Source: an uncultured Eubacteriales bacterium
Lineage (GTDB): Bacteria; Bacillota; Clostridia; Oscillospirales; Oscillospiraceae
DNA: 53,117 bases
Reading direction: 5' to 3'
Assembly (NCBI GenBank): GCA_900321275.1
Contig: ONVI01000012.1
Location: 1 to 53,117, forward strand
The position numbers and the translations under genes are program-made. Below, one piece after another: positions 44,019 to 51,305 of the stretch. Under the pieces are notes generated by a model that did no database searches, was not told where the DNA came from, and worked only from the letters and a program-made list of their open reading frames with translations. Position 1 is the stretch's first letter. Each line of letters begins with the position of its first letter.

Positions 44019-45788
44019 TTGAAACAAAAATCAAACGAATACAAGCTGCTGACCGAGCTGTATTTCCGGCTTTTGCCCTATCAGGTTCTGCTGCTTGCCA
44101 TCAACGCGATCAACGGGATTGTGGACACCCTCTATGCCAGCAACGTGATCGGGAAGGCAGCGATGAGCGCAATCGGGATTTTCGGGCCGATCAACATCTT
44201 CCTCAGCGCAGCGAGCCTTATGCTGGTCAGCGGCTCACAAATCCTCTACGGCCGGTACGTGACCACGAAAAGAGAGAAGCTCCCGGAGTTGTTTACGGTT
44301 GATCTGCTGATCGCCCTCGGCATCTCCCTGCTGTCCACTGCGGTATTGGCTCTCGCCGTGGCGACGGGCCTGACGCGGCTTCTGCTTTCCCAGCAGCCGG
44401 ATCTGCAAATGCTGAACCGGTATATCCTCGGACAGCTTGGCGGGATTCCGCCGCTTTTGATGGGACAGCAGCTTTTTTCATTCCTCTCCCTGCAAAATCA
44501 GACGCGGCGCACCATGATCGCAAGCGTTGCAAGCTTTTTGAGCAATATCGTGTTCAACCATCTTTTTATTGTGATCTTTCCCATGGGCACGTTTGGCCTG
44601 GGGCTTGGAACCGCGCTCTCAAACTGGGTGTTTTTCGGCATCCAGGCCGTCTATTTCCTGCGGAGGCAAACGGAGCTGCGCTTCTCTCTGCGCACGTGGC
44701 GGCGCGAGGAGGGCAGACAGATCATCAGACTCGGTTATCCCGGCGCGATCGCCCGCTTTGGGGAGATGCTGCGCTGCCTGATCGTGAATTCGCTGGTGCT
44801 GAAATATGTCGGGAGCGTCGGCATTTCCTCGTTCTCCGCGTCCAATTCTCTTCTGTCCATCATCTGGGCGGTTCCCTTCGGCATGGCTGCCGTGTGCAGG
44901 ATGCTTTTCAGCATCAGCATCGGGGAGGAGGATCGCAAATCCCTGGTGAATACGATGAAGATCACGATGACGAAGGGCATGCTCCTGATGTTCATGATTG
45001 TGGCACTGCTGATTCTGTTGGCTGAACCGCTGACCCGTCTGTTTTACCGGGAGCCTGCCGATCCCGTGTATCATATGACGGTGATGGGCTTTCGCCTGCT
45101 GCCGCTTTGTATGCCCTGGTCCATGATCAGCATACACTTTGCATGCTACGCGCAGACTGCGGAAAAGCGGAGGCTGGCGGTGGTGCTGCCGGTGGTTGAC
45201 GGAGTGATCGGCGTGGTACTGTTCAGCTTCCTGCTGATCCCCTCCATGAAGATGAACGGACTGTACATTGCCAATAGCTGCAACGGCATGCTCTGCGCGG
45301 CGGTGGTCGTAGTGGATGCGTGGATTTCGCGCGGGAGCTTCCCGCGTAACCTGGAGGAACTAATGGCGATTCCGGAGCGGATCGGCGTACCGGAAAACGA
45401 GCGCATCGACATCAGCGTGAACAGCATGGCGGAGGTTGTGAGCGTCTCCCAACAGATCGGCGATTTCTGCCTGGAGCGGGGAATCGACCGACGCAGGGCA
45501 TATTTCGCCGGCCTGTGCATGGAGGAGATGGCAGGCAACGTTATCAAACACGGCTTCGTGAAGGACGGAAAGAAGAACCACATCGACATACGTGTGGTAC
45601 ACAAGGGGGACGACATGATCCTGCGCATCCGTGACAACTGCACGGCCTTTAATCCGGCCGAGCGCGCAAACGCGATGGAGCCGGGCGAAACGGGGAAAAA
45701 CATCGGCATCCGCATGGTCTACAAGATCGCCGGGGATGTGAGTTATCAGAATTTGCTGGGCCTGAATGTACTGACCATACGAATTTGA
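44019..45788 (+). CDS. MATE transporter fused to a C-terminal RsbW-like HATPase domain
   Basis: 589 residues from TTG at 44019, with GGAGG 8 bases upstream. Alternatives are the ATGs at 44004 and 43869, which lack a site. Residues ~1-445 form a MATE transporter of twelve helices (YFRLLPYQVLLLAINAINGIVDTLYA; second half from YPGAIARFGEMLRCLIVNSLVLKYVG). A ~20-residue linker leads to a GHKL ATPase domain (~465-589). This has the N-box EEMAGNVIKHGF (N507), the RIRDNCTAFNP box and a GKNIGIRMVYKIAG lid. That arrangement is the anti-sigma-factor serine kinase type (RsbW/SpoIIAB), not a sensor-kinase type, as no HisKA is present. It could phosphorylate a STAS protein such as the one at 27919-28218. 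The fusion is, to my knowledge, not a described architecture. Confidence 0.88.
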   Translation: MKQKSNEYKLLTELYFRLLPYQVLLLAINAINGIVDTLYASNVIGKAAMSAIGIFGPINIFLSAASLMLVSGSQILYGRYVTTKREKLPELFTVDLLIALGISLLSTAVLALAVATGLTRLLLSQQPDLQMLNRYILGQLGGIPPLLMGQQLFSFLSLQNQTRRTMIASVASFLSNIVFNHLFIVIFPMGTFGLGLGTALSNWVFFGIQAVYFLRRQTELRFSLRTWRREEGRQIIRLGYPGAIARFGEMLRCLIVNSLVLKYVGSVGISSFSASNSLLSIIWAVPFGMAAVCRMLFSISIGEEDRKSLVNTMKITMTKGMLLMFMIVALLILLAEPLTRLFYREPADPVYHMTVMGFRLLPLCMPWSMISIHFACYAQTAEKRRLAVVLPVVDGVIGVVLFSFLLIPSMKMNGLYIANSCNGMLCAAVVVVDAWISRGSFPRNLEELMAIPERIGVPENERIDISVNSMAEVVSVSQQIGDFCLERGIDRRRAYFAGLCMEEMAGNVIKHGFVKDGKKNHIDIRVVHKGDDMILRIRDNCTAFNPAERANAMEPGETGKNIGIRMVYKIAGDVSYQNLLGLNVLTIRI

Positions 45789-45852
45789 CAGGAAACCGCG
45801 TTTACGAAACATTTTTAGGGACGGTTGCCGTTATTTTTACTCTTTTTTCATG

Positions 45853-45874
45853 GATGCCTTTTGAGACAGCCCCT
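45853..45874. repeat. Solo MITE-like end
   Basis: TGCCTTTTGAGACAGCC matches the terminal repeat of the element at 14794-14939 (TGCATTTTGAGACAGCC). No partner end is nearby, so this is a relic. Confidence 0.55.
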
Positions 45875-45877
45875 AAG

Positions 45878-45898
45878 TGGTGGACTCGAAGGGGATCG
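45878..45898 (-). repeat. 21-bp duplicate of the tRNA-Ala 3' end
   Basis: Identical to 46033-46053, the CCA end and acceptor/T-arm side of the tRNA gene, in the same orientation 155 bases away. Duplicated tRNA 3' ends are the usual trace of site-specific integration, but no integrase lies between them. Confidence 0.8.
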
Positions 45899-45903
45899 CT
45901 TGC

Positions 45904-45971
45904 ATCGGCTGCGCCGATATAGGTATTCACCAGCGTGCGCGCTGGTTCATGCACATGCCGCCGGCATGTGC
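45904..45971. repeat. Three consecutive G+C-rich palindromes
   Basis: ATCGGC-TGC-GCCGAT (45904-45918), ACCAGCG-TGCG-CGCTGGT (45929-45946) and GCACATGCC-GCC-GGCATGTGC (45951-45971). All have tight 3- to 4-base loops, and they sit between the tRNA-end duplicate and the tRNA terminator. Confidence 0.8.
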
Positions 45972-46002
45972 GATGATGATTCGATCCCCTTCGGACAAAA
46001 CA

Positions 46003-46028
46003 AAAAAGCCACCACATGGTGACTTTTT
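46003..46028 (-). terminator. Terminator of the tRNA-Ala gene
   Basis: On the minus strand, AAAAAGTCACC and GGTGGCTTTTT pair (one U-G) around ATGT, immediately after the CCA end, with a T-tract. The same hairpin follows the degenerate copy near 43770-43792. Confidence 0.8.
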
Positions 46029-46032
46029 GTTT

Positions 46033-46109
46033 TGGTGGACTCGAAGGGGATCGAACCCTCGAACCTCACGGATGCGAACCGTGCGCTCTCCCAGCTGAGC
46101 TACGAGCCC
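46033..46109 (-). tRNA. tRNA-Ala (anticodon CGC)
   Basis: 77 nucleotides including an encoded CCA. Acceptor GGGCTCG pairs with CGAGTCC, giving the G3-U70 pair that identifies alanine tRNA. The D-arm GCTC..GAGC, anticodon stem CACGG/CCGTG with loop TTCGCAT, and T-loop TTCGATC are all well formed. It reads GCG codons. Confidence 0.92.
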
Positions 46110-46143
46110 TTATTTAATTGCTGCTTCATCTGACAGCTTTTGT

Positions 46144-46171
46144 ATTATAGCACACTTTTCAAAAAAGTAAA
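46144..46171 (-). promoter_or_regulatory. Promoter of the tRNA-Ala gene
   Basis: On the minus strand, TTTACT (46171-46166), a 16-base spacer and TATAAT (46149-46144), 35 bases upstream of the tRNA. Confidence 0.55.
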
Positions 46172-46182
46172 GAAAAATTTTA

Positions 46183-46211
46183 TTGAAATTTTCAAAAAGA
46201 TGGTGTATAGT
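46183..46211 (+). promoter_or_regulatory. Sigma-A promoter of the SRP RNA gene
   Basis: TTGAAA (46183-46188), a 17-base spacer and TATAGT (46206-46211), with the RNA beginning about 10 bases later. It is divergent from the tRNA promoter. Confidence 0.8.
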
Positions 46212-46221
46212 ATCGTCGTGG

Positions 46222-46511
46222 CTTTTGACAAGGCTGCACTAGTTGGGGAGCCAGCGGTGCCCTGTAACCTGCAATCCGCTACAGCAGGGATGAATTCCCG
46301 ATCGAGGATATGTTCTGTGTCGTCTGACCCCGGTAAGCAGCGTTGACGATCCGGTCTCGCGCAACGGGAACCCGTGAACCATGTCAGGCGGGGAACCGAG
46401 CAGCATTAAGCGGTGCTTTTCGTGTGCCGTGAGGCAGCCGGGTCCGAGCCGGCTGCCGGCGTAACGGATATAGGACATTATTCGGAGTCGGGTGTGCAGT
46501 CTTGTCAAGAG
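46222..46511 (+). ncRNA. ffs: Signal recognition particle RNA, large Gram-positive type
   Basis: About 290 nucleotides. The ends pair over ~18 bases (CTTTTGACAAGGCTGCAC with GTGCAGTCTTGTCAAGAG). The 5' part has the Alu-like folds (TGGGGAGCC, CCTGTAACC, GCAATCCGCTAC). The Ffh-binding helix 8 motif is at ~46383-46412 (ATGTCAGGCGGGGAACCGAGCAGC). Location immediately upstream of dnaX is the standard Firmicutes arrangement. It scaffolds the particle that targets nascent membrane and secreted proteins. Confidence 0.93.
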
Positions 46512-46544
46512 CCATGATGTTTTTAAACCGAGGGAGGGGAGCGG

Positions 46545-48212
46545 ATGTATCAGGCGCTTTACCGGAAATGGCGGCCTCAGACCTTTGACGAGGTCGTGGG
46601 GCAGAAGCATATTACGGAAACGCTGAAAAACCAGGTTAAGACCGGCCGCCTTTCTCATGCCTATATCTTTATCGGCACAAGGGGGACGGGCAAAACAACC
46701 TGCGCCCGCATCCTGGCCAAAGCCGTCAACTGCGAAAACCCGGTGAACGGCAATCCCTGCGGGGTATGTCCGGCCTGCCGCGGGATCAGCGAGGGCTCCG
46801 TGCTTGACGTGGTGGAGCTGGACGCCGCCTCCAACAACTCTGTGGACAATGTCCGTGCCCTGCGGGAGGAGGCTGTTTTCAGCCCGGCGACGGTGAAGAA
46901 AAGAGTATACATCGTGGACGAGGTGCACATGCTCTCGACCTCGGCCTTTAACGCTCTGCTCAAGATCCTGGAGGAGCCGCCGGAGCATCTGATGTTTATC
47001 CTCGCCACGACGGAACTCCAGAAGGTCCCGGCGACGATCCTTTCCCGGTGCCAGCGACACAGCTTCAAACGCATTGACGCACCTGCCATCGCGGAGTATC
47101 TTGAATTCATCGCCGGAAAAGAGGGTTTCAGGCTCGAGCATGACGCGGCGGAGCTTATCGCACGCCTGGCCGACGGCGGCGTACGCGATGCGCTGAGTCT
47201 GCTTGACCAGTGCTCTGCCAGTGAAATCATCAATCTCGACGCGGTTTACTACGCCATGGGTCTCTCAGGAAACCGGCGGACTGCCGCCCTGATGGGGAGC
47301 ATTCTTGACCATCAGACGGAGAAAGCGATCAAGGATTTTAACAGTCTGTGGATGGACGGGAAGGATCCCACCGTCCTTTTGACGGAACTGAGCAGCCTGC
47401 TGCGCGACACGCTGATGATGAAGATCGCTCCGCAGGGCGGGCAGAGCCTGATCTCCGGCGGCTATGACAGCGAAATGCTGGAATCGCTCGGGTCGCGCAT
47501 GACGAAGGATGAGCTGATTTGCGCCATGGAGACGCTGCAGACCGCGCAGACGAGGATCCGCGCCGGTGCAAGCCCCAAAACGACTGCGGAGCTGTGTCTT
47601 GTAAACCTCTGTGACAGCACGCTGGAAGACAGTATTGCGACTCTCCGGGCGAGAATATCAAGACTGGAAGAGCAGGTCAAAACCGGAATAACCGTTTGTG
47701 CCGTTCCTTCGCCGCCCGTTGAGGAAGAACTTCCGCCTCCGCCGGAGGAGGAATACCCAGAGCCCGCATCCTTCGAGCCGCCGTCATATATTTCACCGGT
47801 TTATGAGCCGGTATCGATGCAAACGGAAGCGGCTTCACCGCCTGCGGAAGCTTCTCAGGCGGCGGAACCGATGGAGATGCCGCCCGCGGAGAACAGCGCG
47901 ATCAGCGTGAGCTGGAAGGAAATTGCCGCGCAGACAGCGCCGGTTCTGCCCAAGGATATCAGCACCAGGCTCGATGATGAAAAGAGTGTACGCGGCAGGC
48001 TGGAAGGGCCGGTTCTGCGTCTGGAGGTAATTCCCGGATTCCTGTACGGGAGATTTAACCGTCAGGAAGTGCTGGCAAAGTTTTCGGAGACGGCAAGCAG
48101 ACTTGCTGGATATGAGGTTCGCGCGCAGCTGTCGGAATTGTCAGATGATCCCGGCAGCTCGAAGCGCAGCCTGGACGATCTCAAAGCATTTAAGGAAGTC
48201 AGATTTGTTTGA
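46545..48212 (+). CDS. dnaX: DNA polymerase III subunit gamma/tau
   Basis: 555 residues, GAGGGGAG before the ATG. The AAA+ ATPase occupies ~1-240 with Walker A GTRGTGKTT (K50), the zinc-binding cysteines (NPCGVCPAC), Walker B YIVDEVHML and sensor SRCQRHSFKRI. The domain III clamp-loader region follows. A Pro/Glu-rich linker (~385-465) then leads to a C-terminal tau-type domain. It is the motor of the clamp loader that places beta clamps on DNA. Confidence 0.97.
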   Translation: MYQALYRKWRPQTFDEVVGQKHITETLKNQVKTGRLSHAYIFIGTRGTGKTTCARILAKAVNCENPVNGNPCGVCPACRGISEGSVLDVVELDAASNNSVDNVRALREEAVFSPATVKKRVYIVDEVHMLSTSAFNALLKILEEPPEHLMFILATTELQKVPATILSRCQRHSFKRIDAPAIAEYLEFIAGKEGFRLEHDAAELIARLADGGVRDALSLLDQCSASEIINLDAVYYAMGLSGNRRTAALMGSILDHQTEKAIKDFNSLWMDGKDPTVLLTELSSLLRDTLMMKIAPQGGQSLISGGYDSEMLESLGSRMTKDELICAMETLQTAQTRIRAGASPKTTAELCLVNLCDSTLEDSIATLRARISRLEEQVKTGITVCAVPSPPVEEELPPPPEEEYPEPASFEPPSYISPVYEPVSMQTEAASPPAEASQAAEPMEMPPAENSAISVSWKEIAAQTAPVLPKDISTRLDDEKSVRGRLEGPVLRLEVIPGFLYGRFNRQEVLAKFSETASRLAGYEVRAQLSELSDDPGSSKRSLDDLKAFKEVRFV

Positions 48213-48240
48213 ATAAACTATATAAATGGAGGAATAAGCA

Positions 48241-48594
48241 ATGGCAAAAGGCGGATTTCGCGGGGGCTTCCCCGGCAACCAGGCGAACATGATGAAACAG
48301 GCTCAGAAGATGCAGCAGGATTTTCTGAAGATGCAGGAAGAGCTGGAGAGCAAGGAATTTGAATTTACTGCCGGAGGCGGCGCGGTCAAGGCGACCATGG
48401 TCGGTACCCGCAAGCTTCAGAGCGTTGTGATCGACCCCGAGGTTCTGGATCCCGACGACGTGGAAATGCTGCAGGATATGATTGTCGCTGCGGTCAACGG
48501 CGCCATGCAGCTTGCCGATGAAGAGACCAACAAGGCCATGGCCAAGCTGCAGGGCGGCCTCGGCGGGCTGGGCGGTCTCGGCGGACTCTTCTGA
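48241..48594 (+). CDS. ybaB: YbaB/EbfC-family nucleoid-associated protein
   Basis: 117 residues, GGAGGAA upstream, 28 bases after dnaX. A Gly/Phe-rich start is followed by helix MMKQAQKMQQDFLKMQEELESKEFE, strands GGGAVKATMVGTRKLQSVVIDPEVL, and DPDDVEMLQDMIVAAVNGAM. A GGLGGLGGLGG tail closes it. The protein is a dimeric DNA-binding tweezer-like fold, normally encoded between dnaX and recR. Confidence 0.96.
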   Translation: MAKGGFRGGFPGNQANMMKQAQKMQQDFLKMQEELESKEFEFTAGGGAVKATMVGTRKLQSVVIDPEVLDPDDVEMLQDMIVAAVNGAMQLADEETNKAMAKLQGGLGGLGGLGGLF

Positions 48595-48603
48595 CAGCAG
48601 GGT

Positions 48604-50298
48604 ATGAAAACACCCTGGGGAGAGCGGCTTGATCCCAAACGGCCGCTTCCGGAGTACCCGCGTCCCCAAATGCGGAGAGACAGCTGGCTGAATCTGAACG
48701 GCCTCTGGGACTATGCGATCACCGGGGACGGTATCCGCCCCAATGCTTTTGAGGGGGAGATCGTCGTTCCCTTTTCTCCGGAGGCAGAGCTCTCCGGCGT
48801 CGGACGGATGCTCAAGCCGAATGAGTACCTTTGGTACAGGCGAGAAGTGACAGTACCGTCCGCCATGCGCGGAAAACGCCTGCTCCTGCACTTTGACGCC
48901 GTGGATCAGGAGGCGACGGTCTGGATCAACGGACGTCTCATGCTGTCGCACCGCGGCGGTTATCTGCCTTTCTCGGCGGATATCAGCGGAGCGGTCTCGG
49001 GCGAGCGGTTTGAAATTCTTGTCCGCGTGCGCGACGAGACGGACAAAGGTGAGCGCTGCCGCGGAAAACAGAGCAGCAGGCGCGGCGGTATCTGGTACAC
49101 GCCGCAGAGCGGTATCTGGCAGACTGTGTGGCTGGAGGCTGTTCCGGAGGCGTATATCAAAGCCCTGCGCATTACGCCGGATTTTGACAGGGGAGAAGTC
49201 GTGATCGGCGCCGATCTTGTCGGGAAGGGAACGGCCGCCGCTCACTTTGACGGGGAAAACTATGTCCTGCCCGCACGGATTCCGGTGCCGGATTTTGAAG
49301 CCTGGTCGCCGGAGAACCCGAAGCTTTACGAATTCAGCGTCAGCTTTGGCGAAGATCGCGTGCAGAGCTATTTTGCGATGCGGAAATTCTCCGTCGAAAA
49401 AGACTCTGTAGGTGTGCCGCGGCTGTTCCTGAACAACAAGCCGTATTTCCACAACGGCCTGCTCGATCAGGGCTACTGGCCGGACGGACTGTATACGGTG
49501 CCCTCGGATATGGCCTATGTGTACGATATCCGCAAGGCAAAGGATATGGGCTTTCATATGCTGCGCAAGCATATGAAGATAGAGCCCCTGCGATTTTATT
49601 ATCACTGTGACAGGATGGGCATGCTCGTCTGGCAGGATATGCCATGCGGCGGCGGACACTATTGCCCGCTTGTGGTCTCAGCCCCGCTTATCACGGGGAT
49701 AAACCTGCGCGACAAGCAATACAGGCTGTTTTCAAGGCGTAACGCCGCCTGTCGGGAGAGCTTCCGGCAGGAGCTGGCGGAAATGGTCAAGCATCTCTAC
49801 AACTGTCCGTGCATCTGTATGTGGGTGCCCTTCAACGAGGGCTGGGGACAGTTCGACGCCGCGAAGATCCACGACTTCATCCATGCGATCGATCCTACGC
49901 GCACGATTGATCACGCCTCCGGCTGGCACGATCAGGGCGTGGGCGCGGTGAGAAGTCTGCACGTCTATTTCAGGCGCTTTATTTTCCGTCCGGATGAAAA
50001 AGAACGCGCCGTCCTGCTCAGCGAATTCGGCGGATACAGCCACCGGGTAGAGGATCACTGCTTTAACGAACGGTATTTCGGATACAAAAAGTTCAAGACG
50101 CCGGAAGCACTTGAGAAGGCACTCAAAGCTCTCTACCGTGACGAGATTGCCCCGGCAAAAAAGTACGGCCTTGCCGCGGCGGTCTACACGCAGCTGAGCG
50201 ATGTGGAAGACGAGCTGAACGGACTGATCACCTGTGATCGAAGAGTTGTCAAAATACAGCCCGAGAAGATGAAGGAAATCGTTTCCGTCATAAAATGA
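48604..50298 (+). CDS. Short GH2-family glycoside hydrolase
   Basis: 564 residues, starting 9 bases after ybaB with only a weak site (AGCAGGGT), so it may be translationally coupled. A sugar-binding jelly-roll (~20-185, with YRREVTVP, WINGRLM and GGYLPFSADI) leads to a short Ig-like segment. A TIM barrel follows with acid/base E412 in PFNEGWGQF and nucleophile E474 in LLSEFGGYS. It lacks the extra C-terminal domains of LacZ and lacks a signal peptide. Substrate could be a beta-galactoside, glucuronide or mannoside. It occupies the position normally held by recR. Confidence 0.88.
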   Translation: MKTPWGERLDPKRPLPEYPRPQMRRDSWLNLNGLWDYAITGDGIRPNAFEGEIVVPFSPEAELSGVGRMLKPNEYLWYRREVTVPSAMRGKRLLLHFDAVDQEATVWINGRLMLSHRGGYLPFSADISGAVSGERFEILVRVRDETDKGERCRGKQSSRRGGIWYTPQSGIWQTVWLEAVPEAYIKALRITPDFDRGEVVIGADLVGKGTAAAHFDGENYVLPARIPVPDFEAWSPENPKLYEFSVSFGEDRVQSYFAMRKFSVEKDSVGVPRLFLNNKPYFHNGLLDQGYWPDGLYTVPSDMAYVYDIRKAKDMGFHMLRKHMKIEPLRFYYHCDRMGMLVWQDMPCGGGHYCPLVVSAPLITGINLRDKQYRLFSRRNAACRESFRQELAEMVKHLYNCPCICMWVPFNEGWGQFDAAKIHDFIHAIDPTRTIDHASGWHDQGVGAVRSLHVYFRRFIFRPDEKERAVLLSEFGGYSHRVEDHCFNERYFGYKKFKTPEALEKALKALYRDEIAPAKKYGLAAAVYTQLSDVEDELNGLITCDRRVVKIQPEKMKEIVSVIK

Positions 50299-50304
50299 AA
50301 AAGC

Positions 50305-50332
50305 GTCACGGCGGAGGCAGCTCTGCCGTGAC
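50305..50332 (+). terminator. Hairpin after the GH2 gene
   Basis: GTCACGGC (50305-50312) pairs with GCCGTGAC (50325-50332). The following sequence is AT-rich (ATATTTAT) but not a pure T-tract, so termination may be partial. It lies 15 bases before the next start codon. Confidence 0.5.
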
Positions 50333-50347
50333 ATATTTATAATACTT

Positions 50348-51175
50348 ATGCTGAAAAAGGTCTATCTGGAAATCACCAATATCTGCAATCTGGCCTGCGC
50401 CTTCTGTCCCGGCACAAAGCGGGAAAAACGTATGCTGAGCCGCAAAGAGTTTGCGGTTCTGGCTGCGAGGATTCGCCCATATGCGGAGTATCTCTACTTT
50501 CACCTGATGGGCGAGCCGCTTTTGCACCCCGATCTGGAGGCGTTTCTCGCAATAGCCGGCGAACTCGGCTTTCGGGTTATGATCACAACCAACGGCATTC
50601 TCCTGCGGGAAAAGGGAGAAATCCTTTGCAAAAGCCCGGCGCTTATCAAAGTCAACATCTCTCTCCAATCCTTCGAGGCAAACGAAGGCGGAGAGCTGAC
50701 AAACTATCTTGACGGCTGCATCACCTTTGCCGAGCAGGCCAACGCGGCGGGAAAGCGCTGCGAGTTCCGGCTGTGGAACCGGAACGGGCTTGACAAGCTG
50801 AACCCCGCAATTGAGGCCCGGCTGGAATCCGCCTTTCCGAAGCCTTGGAAACAGAGTCGTGAGGGCTGGCGGCTGCGGGAAAATCTGTGGCTGGAGCCGG
50901 GAGAACGCTTTGACTGGCCCGATCTGGAATCCAGCGACAGGGGAGAGGACTGCTTTTGTTATGGCCTCCGCGATCAGATCGGCGTTCTGTGCGATGGGAC
51001 GGTCGTGCCTTGCTGCCTCGATCATGAGGGGGATGTTCCCCTCGGAAATCTCTTCATGCAGGATCTGGGTGAGATTCTTGACAGTCCGCGCGCAAAGGCG
51101 ATCCGTGAAGGCTTTTCAAATCGGCGCGCAGTGGAGGCGCTCTGCCGCCGCTGCGGTTACGCCAGAAGGTTTTGA
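50348..51175 (+). CDS. Radical SAM/SPASM-domain protein
   Basis: 275 residues. The iron-sulfur motif is C13-x3-C17-x2-C20 in ICNLACAFCPG, followed by the GEPLLHPDLE and TTNGILL blocks of the SAM fold. A C-terminal SPASM-type segment has several Cys (CFCYGL, VLCDGTVVPCCLDHEGDVPLGN, LCRRCGY) for auxiliary clusters. Members of this class modify peptides or enzymes. No small precursor gene is visible next to it. No clear ribosome site precedes the ATG; the hairpin lies immediately upstream, so expression may depend on readthrough. Confidence 0.88.
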   Translation: MLKKVYLEITNICNLACAFCPGTKREKRMLSRKEFAVLAARIRPYAEYLYFHLMGEPLLHPDLEAFLAIAGELGFRVMITTNGILLREKGEILCKSPALIKVNISLQSFEANEGGELTNYLDGCITFAEQANAAGKRCEFRLWNRNGLDKLNPAIEARLESAFPKPWKQSREGWRLRENLWLEPGERFDWPDLESSDRGEDCFCYGLRDQIGVLCDGTVVPCCLDHEGDVPLGNLFMQDLGEILDSPRAKAIREGFSNRRAVEALCRRCGYARRF

Positions 51176-51305
51176 GCAATTGCTGCAAATTTTACAAAGC
51201 GCTCATGTTTTTTATCGCAGGATGTGCTAACGTATACGCAGCCCGACGGAACGGGAACAATTTTGTTTTCACCTCGTCCCATATCTGTCCGAAAGGGGAG
51301 ATTTC

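Noticed and set aside
45877-46098. Small open frame ending in WTRRGSNPRTSRMR
   Set aside because: A known artefact: it reads through the tRNA-Ala gene in antisense and its terminator.
45878-46109. Functional integrated element at the tRNA-Ala gene
   Set aside because: No integrase or cargo lies between the 21-bp copies; only 134 bases of palindromic sequence separate them.
48199-49659. 486-codon minus-strand open frame opposite ybaB and the GH2 gene
   Set aside because: It crosses two real plus-strand genes and shows no family.
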